53,159 bases of DNA from Ensifer adhaerens (GTDB lineage: Bacteria > Pseudomonadota > Alphaproteobacteria > Rhizobiales > Rhizobiaceae). The position numbers and the translations under genes were made by a program. The notes under the pieces are model-generated. The model was not told where the DNA came from. It worked only from the letters and a program-made list of their open reading frames with translations, and made no database searches. Location: NCBI RefSeq assembly GCF_001270265.1, contig NZ_LGAP01000039.1, forward strand, positions 1-53,159. Direction: 5' to 3'. Within the stretch, counting starts at the first letter, position 1, and every line of letters starts with the position of its first letter. This document shows, in pieces, positions 8,188-16,442 of the stretch.

Positions 8188-9617
8188 AGCACCGATCCCA
8201 TCGACCGGTTGTGGCAATCATAGGCGGGGGATTTACTGGCGCGGCGCTTGCGGCCAACCTCGCCAGGAACACGGCCGGACGAGCCGTCGATATCGTCGTC
8301 TTCGAGCCCAGGGCGCGGCTAGGGGCCGGCCTTGCCTACGATACCTTCGATCCGGCACACCGCATCAACGTGCCGGCGGCGCGCATGAGTCTCGTACCTG
8401 ACGATCCGGACGATTTCCTGCATTGGCTGGCAGCTGAAGGCGAGCCGCGCGATGATCCGGACGCGCTTGCCGAAGACGGCAATCTCTACCCGCGACGCGC
8501 AGTTTTCGGCCGCTATGTCAGCGATTTCATCGCTCCGCATCTGAAAGCCGGTCAGGTCCATCACCGTCGCGAACGGGTGGGCCAGATCGTCCGTGTCGGC
8601 GACCAGTGGCGGGGGCACGCGGATGGGGGGACTGACATACTGGCCGACATCCCCATCGTCGCCACGACTCACCCGGCACCCTGCGCTCCTCAAAACATTG
8701 CCAAAGTGCTGGCCGGTCACCCGCGATATGTCGCCGATTCGACATTGCAAGGCGCCCAGTCCGTGATCCGCGGGGATGATCGTGTCCTCGTTATCGGCAA
8801 TGGCCTGACTGCTGCCGATGTCATCGCCTCGCTCAGGCGCAGCGGCCACCGGGGGCCGATCACAGCCATTTCCCGCAGAGGGCTGCGGTCGAGGGGACAC
8901 GCGACGACTGCGCAGGAGCCGTTCGGAGACTTCGTGACCGAGCCGCCACAAACGGCCCGGTCACTGCTGCGGCAGGTGCGCATCGCGCTGCAGCAGGCGC
9001 CGGCGGAGGGTCGCAGTTGGCACGCCGTCTTTGATGCTTTGCGCGCCCAGGGTGGCGACATTTGGCGCGCACTGCCTATCGCGGAGCGGAAACGACTTGT
9101 TCGTCACCTGCGCCCCTACTGGGATGTGCACCGCTTCCGCGTCGCGCCGCAGATCGACGCTGTCATTGCGCAAGGGCTTGAGCACGGCGACGTGCGGGTT
9201 CTTGGAGGATCAATAGGCAAGATAGACCACGACGGCGAGACCATTGCCGCCGAGGTTCGTCACCGCCACACCGGCAAACGCGAGCAACTGGTGTTCGATG
9301 CATGCGTGATCACAACCGGCCCGGCGCACACAGGCATTCTCAGGAGCCAGCGCTGGCTGGCCGATCTGGCAGACGCCGGCTATTTGCAACTGGATACGGT
9401 CGGCCTCGGCCTTGCCTGCGACGAACAAAGCCGCGCCACCAACCGCGACGGAAATGGCGACGACACGCTTTTCATCGCCGGGCCGCTGGCCCGCGGCACA
9501 TTCGGCGAGTTGATGGGACTGCCGCAGGTCAACGATCATGCCATCTTCGTTGCCGACCAGATCGCACAACGACTGGCACGTCAATCCCGCTTCAGGGCTG
9601 CGGCGAAAACCGCCTAA
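8184..9617 (+). CDS. FAD/NAD(P)-binding protein, second paralogue
   Basis: A 477-residue protein homologous to the one at 1945-3351. It has an N-terminal dinucleotide-binding motif ([17 protein letters not shown]), the segment [17 protein letters not shown], a second nucleotide-binding motif ([17 protein letters not shown]) and the strand TAISRRG. It starts with GTG in a four-base overlap with ssuD, so it is made with the monooxygenase. That coupling suggests a direct role in sulfonate use, such as handling the product or recycling flavin. The family's reaction is not known to me. Confidence 0.75.
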   Translation: MKHRSHRPVVAIIGGGFTGAALAANLARNTAGRAVDIVVFEPRARLGAGLAYDTFDPAHRINVPAARMSLVPDDPDDFLHWLAAEGEPRDDPDALAEDGNLYPRRAVFGRYVSDFIAPHLKAGQVHHRRERVGQIVRVGDQWRGHADGGTDILADIPIVATTHPAPCAPQNIAKVLAGHPRYVADSTLQGAQSVIRGDDRVLVIGNGLTAADVIASLRRSGHRGPITAISRRGLRSRGHATTAQEPFGDFVTEPPQTARSLLRQVRIALQQAPAEGRSWHAVFDALRAQGGDIWRALPIAERKRLVRHLRPYWDVHRFRVAPQIDAVIAQGLEHGDVRVLGGSIGKIDHDGETIAAEVRHRHTGKREQLVFDACVITTGPAHTGILRSQRWLADLADAGYLQLDTVGLGLACDEQSRATNRDGNGDDTLFIAGPLARGTFGELMGLPQVNDHAIFVADQIAQRLARQSRFRAAAKTA

Positions 9618-9667
9618 CACTGTGCAGGTTTTTACCCCTACCGAGCAGGGAATCCCGGTTTGCCACA

Positions 9668-10378
9668 CTAGCCTTGGTGCTGGCCCTCAAGGCGCCGCGT
9701 CCAATCCTCTACCTCCCGGGTTACCAACCGCTTTGTCGCATAGTCGCGCCAGCTCTTCGGCAGCAAATCGAGATTGGCAATCTCCTGAAGAGCGACCTGG
9801 TTCATCGTGTCGACATAGAGATAATGCCAGAGCCGCCGGATGGACCAGGTCGGGCATCGGCGCTCGACCATGACGAGGGCATCGTCAACGCAAACGCGCC
9901 CTTCCTCGATCACGCGGTAGTACCATCCGGTGCGTCCGGATTGCTGGACACGGCGGGCCACATCGGAGAGCCCGAAGCGTCTGTTCAACTTCCAGCAAGG
10001 CTGGCGTCCCTGGCTGACTTCGAGCAAAGCACCCCCCAGGCGGAACCGATCTCCAACGGCAACGTCGTCTTCCGTCAGCCCGGATGTCGACAGATTTTCG
10101 CCGAACGCTCCCGGGTGATCCAAGATCGCTGCTGGACCGATCTCCAACCGCCAGAGCCGGTAATGATCGCCGGGATAGTGATGCACAGCCTTGTCGATGC
10201 CGCCATGCCGCTTGAGGTCGCCCTGATGATCGCCGACGAACCCGGTCGCCGACAGGTGCAATACCTCGGCGACGCGCTTCTTGTCGATGCCGCTCGGCGT
10301 CCCGCGATCATCGATGGCGGCGATCTCGCCCACCAGTAATGCATCGAGAGCGGTCGGCTTTGCTTGGTCAGGCCGCAT
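9668..10378 (-). CDS. MOSC-domain protein (YiiM type)
   Basis: A 236-residue protein with the MOSC fold found at the C-terminus of molybdenum cofactor sulfurases and in YiiM. The segments GFVGDHQGDLKRHGGIDKAV, FGENLSTSGLTE and the conserved cysteine in SQGRQPCWKL are visible. Family members bind molybdenum cofactor and YiiM-type proteins reduce N-hydroxylated compounds. It is the last gene of a tight leftward operon; its ATG overlaps the amidotransferase end by 11 bases. Confidence 0.82.
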   Translation of the reverse strand: MRPDQAKPTALDALLVGEIAAIDDRGTPSGIDKKRVAEVLHLSATGFVGDHQGDLKRHGGIDKAVHHYPGDHYRLWRLEIGPAAILDHPGAFGENLSTSGLTEDDVAVGDRFRLGGALLEVSQGRQPCWKLNRRFGLSDVARRVQQSGRTGWYYRVIEEGRVCVDDALVMVERRCPTWSIRRLWHYLYVDTMNQVALQEIANLDLLPKSWRDYATKRLVTREVEDWTRRLEGQHQG

Positions 10379-11078
10379 GCAACTGCTCCAACCATGCCGT
10401 CATCATCGCGCCGGCGGCGGTCGCCAGCGACGCCCCGAACTGCGCGGCATCGTCGCGAAGTTTTCCAATGTCGACGTTGGCCGCCGCCAGCTCGCAGGCG
10501 TGACCCACCAGCCACCGTTCGAACGCCGCTCCGGCATCCGCCTCGGGGTGAAACTGAAGTCCGAGGATGTTGTTGCCGATCGAAAACGCCTGCTGCACGG
10601 TCTTTGAGGTCGACGCCAGCAAAGTTGCGCCGGCGGGAAGATCGTAGGTATCGCCGTGCCAGTGCAACATCGGCACTTCACGCAGATGGCGAAGCGGAGA
10701 AGCGCGGCCAGCGTCGCTAAGGCTGATCGGCTCGAAACCGATCTCCTTGATCCCGGAGGGAAAGGCCTGCGCACCGCTTGCGCGCGCAATCAGTTGCGCG
10801 CCAAGGCAGATGCCGAGGGTCGGCCGGCCCGTCTCCAACCGCGCTGCCAGCACATCGATCTCCCGCCGCAGGAACGGGTAGGCTTGGTCGTCATAGGCGC
10901 CGATCGGGCCGCCGAGCACCACGACGAGGTCGGGGGCATCCGGCGCGAAATCCAGAAAATCGGCGGTTCCGACATCGTGGTACTCTATCTCGTAGCCAGC
11001 GCGGCGAAGGGGAGCGGCAAAAGTGCCGAGATCCTCGAAATGAACATGCCTGATCACCTGGGCCGATTTCGATGTCAT
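10368..11078 (-). CDS. Class I glutamine amidotransferase-like protein
   Basis: A 236-residue class I glutamine amidotransferase domain without a partner synthetase domain. The nucleophile cysteine is in GICLGAQ and the catalytic histidine is in GLQFHPEAD; the N-terminal part has VVLGGPIGAYD. Stand-alone members (like the GMP synthase-related hydrolases) act on glutamine conjugates or small thiols. It begins in a four-base ATGA overlap with the redoxin stop and has AGGAAAA upstream. Its substrate is unknown. Confidence 0.82.
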   Translation of the reverse strand: MTSKSAQVIRHVHFEDLGTFAAPLRRAGYEIEYHDVGTADFLDFAPDAPDLVVVLGGPIGAYDDQAYPFLRREIDVLAARLETGRPTLGICLGAQLIARASGAQAFPSGIKEIGFEPISLSDAGRASPLRHLREVPMLHWHGDTYDLPAGATLLASTSKTVQQAFSIGNNILGLQFHPEADAGAAFERWLVGHACELAAANVDIGKLRDDAAQFGASLATAAGAMMTAWLEQLHAA

Positions 11079-11650
11079 CGTTTTCCTGGCTCTATTCGAC
11101 GTGGAATCTCATCGGGAATCGCGCAGCCGTCAGTCGTGCAGCCGGCAAGGTCCACCGGCGCCGTCGTTGCCGGCAGCGGTTCTGCAAGCGCTGTTGCCAG
11201 CCATGCCCCAACCAGCAGATCGTCTTCGATGCCGAAGCGATGGTGGCGAACGGCTCCGTCACGGCCGATGATGATGGTCGTGGGCGTGCCGCGCATGCTG
11301 TAGCGCTGCATGGTGCTGGGTATCGGCGTCTCGGGCGATGCAGCGTCGACACCGATCGGAAAGGTCAGGCGGTATTCGTGGATGAATGCCTTGAGCGCCT
11401 CCGGCCCCATCGCCGCGTGGTGTTCGAAGACCGTGTGCAGACCGATTACCTGAAGGTCGGTGTCGCGAAACAGGCGCTGCACGCGTTGGGTCTGCGGCAG
11501 GCCGTGTGACACGCAGGCGGGGCAAAGCATCTGAAAGGCATGGATGAAGGCGACGCGTCCGCGCAGCATGCCGAGGTTAAGGGGCACAGTGGTGTTGAAC
11601 CAGCTGCTCACGTCCAGTTCCGGCGCCTGATTGGGGATATCAGCTATCAT
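11075..11650 (-). CDS. Redoxin/TlpA-like thioredoxin-fold protein
   Basis: A 191-residue thioredoxin-fold protein. A CxxC motif in QMLCPACVS follows the first strand, and MRGTPTTIIIGRDG supplies the cis-proline loop. A second cysteine pair is in the C-terminal tail (GCTTDGC). No signal peptide is visible, so a cytoplasmic peroxiredoxin- or resolvase-like role is likely. The ATG is preceded by AAGGAA. It sits between the CMD gene and the amidotransferase gene in one transcription unit. Confidence 0.78.
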   Translation of the reverse strand: MIADIPNQAPELDVSSWFNTTVPLNLGMLRGRVAFIHAFQMLCPACVSHGLPQTQRVQRLFRDTDLQVIGLHTVFEHHAAMGPEALKAFIHEYRLTFPIGVDAASPETPIPSTMQRYSMRGTPTTIIIGRDGAVRHHRFGIEDDLLVGAWLATALAEPLPATTAPVDLAGCTTDGCAIPDEIPRRIEPGKR

Positions 11651-11702
11651 GAGGCGATTCCTTTGGGAGGGGCCGGGCAGGCAGGACCTGCCCGGCGGGT
11701 TG

Positions 11703-12251
11703 TCAGGCAGCTTCGCGCACAAGCTTGACGCCGGGGAAATCGACCGGCACGGCCAGGGCCACGTTGACGTAGTTGGTGAAGAGGTTGAGCGCCACATCGG
11801 CGATGATCTCGACGATATCCTGATCGTCGAAGCCGGTATTGCGTAATGTCTTGATGTCGGCATCCGACACCTGGCCGCGCTGCTCTACCAGTGTGCGAAC
11901 AAACGAGAGCACCGCCGCCGTCTTCGGATCACTGGAGTGGCCACGCTGGGCGTCGGCCATTTCCTGCGCGGTCGCGCCGGCCTTGCGGCCGAGCGCCGTA
12001 TGCGCCGCCAGGCAATAGTGGCAATCATTGCGGTCGGCGACGGCAACGGCGATCTGCTCGCAGAGCTTGGCACCGAGCCGCCCATTGCCGAGGGCACCGA
12101 ACGAGCCCCACATGCTTGCAAGTGCTGCCGGGGAGTTGGCCACCGCCTTGAACATATTCGGCGTCGCGCCGAAGGCGGCGTGGATGTTGCCCAGCAGTTC
12201 GGCGCTGGTACCGGTTGCCGTCTTGGGGTCAACTAGATTAATTCTGCTCAT
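11703..12251 (-). CDS. Carboxymuconolactone decarboxylase/AhpD-like protein
   Basis: A 182-residue all-helical protein of the CMD family. The redox pair is in NDCHYCLAAHT, with the histidine three residues after the second cysteine as in AhpD. This pattern marks alkylhydroperoxidase-like members rather than true decarboxylases. It is the first gene of the leftward operon (CMD, redoxin, amidotransferase, MOSC), 52 bases before the redoxin. A MarR regulator gene lies upstream on the same strand. Confidence 0.85.
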   Translation of the reverse strand: MSRINLVDPKTATGTSAELLGNIHAAFGATPNMFKAVANSPAALASMWGSFGALGNGRLGAKLCEQIAVAVADRNDCHYCLAAHTALGRKAGATAQEMADAQRGHSSDPKTAAVLSFVRTLVEQRGQVSDADIKTLRNTGFDDQDIVEIIADVALNLFTNYVNVALAVPVDFPGVKLVREAA

Positions 12252-12286
12252 GGTTTTCTCTTTCTATTTGCGTGGAGGGAGAAAAT

Positions 12287-12318
12287 GCCGGTCCGCCGAT
12301 GGCAGTCGACGGACCGGC
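12287..12318 (-). terminator. Stem-loop after the MarR gene
   Basis: A 9-bp perfect stem (GCCGGTCCG/CGGACCGGC) with a 14-base loop lies about 170 bases after the MarR stop. On the minus strand it is followed by a short T stretch (CATTTTCTCC). It could end the MarR transcript or limit read-through into the CMD operon. Confidence 0.4.
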
Positions 12319-12488
12319 GCCGACATCAACGAGGCCGAAAAAAGCACGCTTGAGTGCGGTGGATTCTTTTGGTCCCGAAGAAGTTTGTCCTGGTGTAGAC
12401 GTCTGCTGGCGTGGCCGTGGCAGCGTCCCGTGCATTGGTCGAAGCAAATGATGAGCGGTTGCTGTCCTTCATCGCATCTGCCTTCGCC

Positions 12489-13145
12489 TCACGCCGCACC
12501 GCGATTGAAGATCTTCCAGGCGGCCGCCTGGTTCGACGCGTCTGCTGTTTCGTATTCGCCGCAATCGATACGCAAATCCGCCTGGCCAAACGGTGCGTTG
12601 ACGAAGGCGCAATGGTGCGGCTCTTTCGAATCTGGATAGGCGTTCGGCTGGAAGTATCGACAGTTCACGCACATGCGCTGCTCTGGGATCGCGCCGGCGG
12701 CCTGCAGCGCGCGTATGACCTTGACGAGATGGACCAACAGGTCTTCCTGTTCGAGCGTCGACAGTGAGGCAAAGGCATCGTCGGTTGCCGAGGCGATCAT
12801 GCCAGCGCGGCGCACGGCGGCCTCGCCTTCGGCGGTCGCGGCCACAGCCACGGCGCGCGCGTCCGAGGGATCAGCAAGCTTCGCGACAAAACTCTTGCGC
12901 GTCAGGGCGTTGATCGAATCCGTCGCCGTCGGCTGGCTGACGCCGAGATAGGCGGCGATCTGCTTGACCCGCATGCCCGCTTTGCCACGACCGACCAGAA
13001 AGATCAGGATCTGCAGCTGCGTCGGGTTCAGTCCGATCACATCGGCCGCAGTCCATGCTTCTGCGCGCATAGCGGTTGCGATCCGCGCGAATCCGTCGCC
13101 GATACGGTCGATAATTGTAGGAGGGATCTGCGTGTTCGCTGCCAT
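12489..13145 (-). CDS. MarR-family regulator with a C-terminal four-cysteine domain
   Basis: A 218-residue protein. Residues about 25-145 form a winged helix of the MarR family (recognition region GVSQPTATDSINAL). The extra 65 residues carry C159, C162, C179 and C195 in the pattern CVNCRYF-HHCAFV-RIDCGEYE, spacing that would suit a metal ion or an iron-sulfur cluster. MarR proteins are usually about 140-160 residues, so the extension is distinctive. A 13-base dyad lies 12 bases before the start, which implies autoregulation. The neighbours (pseudoazurin, redoxin, CMD) point to redox sensing; that is inference. Confidence 0.82.
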   Translation of the reverse strand: MAANTQIPPTIIDRIGDGFARIATAMRAEAWTAADVIGLNPTQLQILIFLVGRGKAGMRVKQIAAYLGVSQPTATDSINALTRKSFVAKLADPSDARAVAVAATAEGEAAVRRAGMIASATDDAFASLSTLEQEDLLVHLVKVIRALQAAGAIPEQRMCVNCRYFQPNAYPDSKEPHHCAFVNAPFGQADLRIDCGEYETADASNQAAAWKIFNRGAA

Positions 13146-13156
13146 GCTTCAGATAT

Positions 13157-13745
<589 letters not shown>

Positions 13746-13763
13746 GGCCGAGCCTCACTGAAA

Positions 13764-13788
13764 CGAGCGGGCAGGGACAGGCCGCTCG
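13764..13788 (+). terminator. Hairpin after the pseudoazurin gene
   Basis: A 7-bp stem (CGAGCGG/CCGCTCG) with an 11-base loop begins 18 bases after the stop codon. There is no T-run, so its role as a terminator is uncertain. Confidence 0.35.
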
Positions 13789-13825
13789 AAGGTGCCGCTC
13801 ACCGGGCGGAAGGCGGCGCCGACCG

Positions 13826-13860
13826 GTGGAACCAATGCGAAGCACTCGCGTTGGTTCCGC
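13826..13860 (+). promoter_or_regulatory. Long hairpin abutting the mgtC-like start codon
   Basis: GGAACCAATGCGA pairs with TCGCGTTGGTTCC (one wobble) around a 5-base loop, and two further pairs extend the stem. It ends at the base before the ATG of the MgtC-family gene, exactly where a ribosome binding site would be expected; none is visible. It may regulate translation, or it may be a mobile palindrome. Confidence 0.5.
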
Positions 13861-14412
13861 ATGGAGCAAATCTTAGCAGACATGTTTCCGCCGTCGCAGG
13901 TCCCCTATCAGGTGATCTTCGCGCGCATTTTAGGTTCCCTCCTGATGGGGGCGATCATCGGCTTCGAGCGTGAGGCGAAAGCCCGGCCGGCCGGTCTCAA
14001 GACGCACATGCTCGTGTGCCTCGCTGCCTGCACCTTTGCAATCATCTCGCTTGAAAGCGTCTACATGAAGGGCTTCTTCGACGAACGGGTTCGCATCGAT
14101 CCCTTGCGTGTCGTCGAAGCCGTCACAGCCGGTGTCGCCTTTTTGGCCGCCGGCACCATCATTTTCGCACGCGGACAGGTTCAGGGCCTGACGACCGGCA
14201 GCAGTCTGTGGTTGGCCGGTGCTATTGGCCTCGCACTCGGCTTTGGCCACTGGATCATTGCGGCTTTCGCAGTCGGATCTGCCCTTCTTGTCCTCGCCGT
14301 CGTCGGCTGGCTCGAGGCCGAGGTCAAAGAAGAGGCGCGGCCTGATTTTGACCGAAAAGCTGCAGAGCATCCTGACGACAAAACTGCCCACCCCCGCGAG
14401 ACCGTGCGCTAG
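13861..14412 (+). CDS. MgtC/SapB-family membrane protein
   Basis: A 183-residue protein with four to five membrane helices. The N-terminal helix carries the family pattern RILGSLLMGAIIGFERE, followed by KARPAGLKTHMLVCLAA and a glycine-rich GVAFLAAGTII. MgtC proteins modulate Mg2+ or membrane energetics. A GTG 69 bases upstream is in frame but would place the hairpin inside the coding region, so I prefer the ATG. The gene follows pseudoazurin by 115 bases. Confidence 0.85.
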   Translation: MEQILADMFPPSQVPYQVIFARILGSLLMGAIIGFEREAKARPAGLKTHMLVCLAACTFAIISLESVYMKGFFDERVRIDPLRVVEAVTAGVAFLAAGTIIFARGQVQGLTTGSSLWLAGAIGLALGFGHWIIAAFAVGSALLVLAVVGWLEAEVKEEARPDFDRKAAEHPDDKTAHPRETVR

Positions 14413-14600
14413 CCTCGCCCTCGCCTTTGTTTCTCAGGACCGCCTGTCCTCATATGCGCCGACGGCGCAACATTTCGATCTACGCACAAGCTTTGACCTC
14501 GAGCCGCCAGCCGCGCTGGCCGTCGCGGGCTGGCTGACAACGTCTGGCGCCTCCAGGCGATGTTGCACCTTGCAAATCACCTCCATATGTGAACACTATC

Positions 14601-14615
14601 TTTACATAAGAAAAT
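14601..14615 (+). promoter_or_regulatory. Possible IclR half-site before the MaoC/CaiB operon
   Basis: TTTACATAAGAAAAT resembles the right half of the palindrome before the sugar ABC operon (CAAATGAGAAAT) and the element before the amidohydrolase gene. It is 16 bases before the small leader ORF. The region 14413-14600 holds no gene I can support. Confidence 0.35.
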
Positions 14616-14630
14616 TCCTGGAGGAAATAT

Positions 14631-14729
14631 ATGACCCAACGACCGCGCCATCGTGGCTTGGACCGCCTCACCGACAATCGCCGGCTGCGAGTGCTGGCAC
14701 GAACCGGCGCAGGCTTCCCTCATGAATGA
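14631..14729 (+). CDS. Small 32-codon ORF coupled to the MaoC gene
   Basis: The ORF starts with ATG six bases after a strong Shine-Dalgarno sequence (GGAGG) and encodes a basic 32-residue peptide (seven to nine arginines, beginning MTQRPRHRGL). Its stop codon overlaps the MaoC start by eight bases. The MaoC gene has no good ribosome binding site of its own, so translation of this ORF probably delivers ribosomes to it. It may also act as a leader peptide. I recognise no family. Confidence 0.5.
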   Translation: MTQRPRHRGLDRLTDNRRLRVLARTGAGFPHE

Positions 14730-15273
14730 ATTTCCACCCACCGTCGGCGTCTCGACGACGCGTCCTTCGGACATGCCTGAGGATCATGCGGCTCTTCCGG
14801 TCTGGAACGCTGAGAACTGGTTCTACGAGGATTGGCCGGTCGGCCAGCGCATCCGCTCGCTGCGCAGGACGATCTCGGAGAGCGACAGCCATCTGTTCAA
14901 CACGCTGGTTGTCGACATTCACCCTTACGTCCAGGATCAGATGTTTGCAGAGCGCGAAGGCATCTTCGGCCGTCGCCTGGTGGCCGGCGCCTTCGTCTTC
15001 TCTGCCGGCCTCGGCCTCGTCGCCACAAACTGCGTCAACGCCTTCTCCTACGGCTACGACAAACTGCGCTTAATCAAGCCGGTCTTTCTCGGCGACACGA
15101 TCTACACGATCCGCACCAACATGGACAAAACACCGCGCTACAAGGAGCTGGGCCTGATCCGGGCCAGCTATCAGGTCTTCAAAAACGAGGGCGAGCTGGT
15201 GCTCTATTGCGAGCATCTGCAGACGGTGAAGTACAACAATCCGGCCGACTTCGTCGGCAAGACAGAGAAATAA
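14722..15273 (+). CDS. MaoC-fold hydratase-like protein
   Basis: A 183-residue hot-dog-fold protein. The C-terminal pattern NAFSYGYDKLRLIKPVFLGD is typical of MaoC-family enoyl-CoA hydratases. The usual D-N-x-x-H catalytic signature is altered (FNTLVVDIHPYVQDQ around residue 60). ATG 14722 is taken because the small ORF ends there; an ATG 18 codons later is possible. It leads a three-gene run with the CoA-transferase and the solute-binding-like gene, so an acyl-CoA substrate is likely. Confidence 0.75.
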   Translation: MNEFPPTVGVSTTRPSDMPEDHAALPVWNAENWFYEDWPVGQRIRSLRRTISESDSHLFNTLVVDIHPYVQDQMFAEREGIFGRRLVAGAFVFSAGLGLVATNCVNAFSYGYDKLRLIKPVFLGDTIYTIRTNMDKTPRYKELGLIRASYQVFKNEGELVLYCEHLQTVKYNNPADFVGKTEK

Positions 15274-15281
15274 GAACAGCG

Positions 15282-16442
15282 ATGCACGAGGAAAACGAAC
15301 TGCCACTTACCGGCCTTGTCGTCGTCGACATGAGCCAGTTTCTCTCCGGTCCCTATTGCTCCCTAAGGCTGATGGACCTCGGCGCGCGCGTCATCAAGAT
15401 CGAGCGCCCGGACGGTGGCGATCTCTCGCGCCGCCTCTATCTGAGCGACACCGAAATCGGTGGCGATTCCACCATCTTCCATGCGATCAATCGCGCCAAG
15501 GAGAGCCTGGCGATCGACCTCAAGGACGAAGCGGATGTGGCGGCGCTGAAGGCGCTGCTTGCCAAGGCCGACGTCCTGATCCAGAATTTTCGCCCCGGCG
15601 TCATCCAGCGGCTCGGGCTCGACTACGAAGCAGTGCGGGCGATCAACCCGCGCATCGTCTACGCCTCGATCAGCGGCTATGGGGAAGAGGGACCTTGGGT
15701 CAAGCGACCGGGCCAGGACCTGCTGGCGCAAGCGCGCTCCGGCGTCATGTGGTTGAACGGTGACGAAGCCCAAGGCCCGGTCCCCTTCGGCCTTGCCATT
15801 GGCGATATGCTTGCGGGCGCGGCAGCCGCGCAGGGCATTCTTGCCGGCCTCGTTCGCCGCGGCATATCCGGCAAGGGCAGCCTGGTCGAAACGAGCCTGC
15901 TCGAAGCGTTGGTCGATTTCCAGTTCGAGGTGCTGACCACCCACCTCAACGACGGCAGGCGACTGCCCAAGCGTTCGGATTTCCGCAGCGCCCACGCCTA
16001 TCTCTCGGCACCCTACGGCGTCTATCCGGCCAAGGACGGCTATCTGGCCATTGCCATGACGCCGATCTCCAAACTCGCACAGCTGCTGGAGATGCCACAG
16101 CTCGCGCCTTATTGCGACGACCCGTCGTCCTGGTTTTCAGCGCGCGACGCGATCAAGGCGCTGATTGCCGAGCGCATCGGCGAGAACACGGTGGACCATT
16201 GGCTCGCCGTACTTGAGCCGGCCGACATCTGGTGCGCTCGCGTGCTCAACTGGAACGAGCTGCTGGAGAGCGACGGCTTCCGCATTCTTGACATGCTGCA
16301 GACCGTCAACCGCGAAGACGACGTTTCGATCCTGACCACCCGTTCGCCGCTGCGCGTCAACGGTCGGCGCGCCCAGGTCGATCGCGCGGCCCCGAGAATC
16401 GGCGAACACAGTGCGTCGATCCGCGAGGAGTTTGGCCTATGA
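15282..16442 (+). CDS. CaiB/BaiF-family CoA-transferase
   Basis: A 386-residue class III CoA-transferase. It shows the N-terminal VVDMSQFLSGPYCSLRLMDL, the segment RPGVIQRLGLDYE, and Asp175 in FGLAIGDMLAG, which corresponds to the catalytic aspartate that forms the acyl-anhydride. The gene is eight bases after the MaoC stop and overlaps the next start by four bases. Together with MaoC it suggests activation of an organic acid to a CoA ester followed by hydration. Confidence 0.87.
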   Translation: MHEENELPLTGLVVVDMSQFLSGPYCSLRLMDLGARVIKIERPDGGDLSRRLYLSDTEIGGDSTIFHAINRAKESLAIDLKDEADVAALKALLAKADVLIQNFRPGVIQRLGLDYEAVRAINPRIVYASISGYGEEGPWVKRPGQDLLAQARSGVMWLNGDEAQGPVPFGLAIGDMLAGAAAAQGILAGLVRRGISGKGSLVETSLLEALVDFQFEVLTTHLNDGRRLPKRSDFRSAHAYLSAPYGVYPAKDGYLAIAMTPISKLAQLLEMPQLAPYCDDPSSWFSARDAIKALIAERIGENTVDHWLAVLEPADIWCARVLNWNELLESDGFRILDMLQTVNREDDVSILTTRSPLRVNGRRAQVDRAAPRIGEHSASIREEFGL

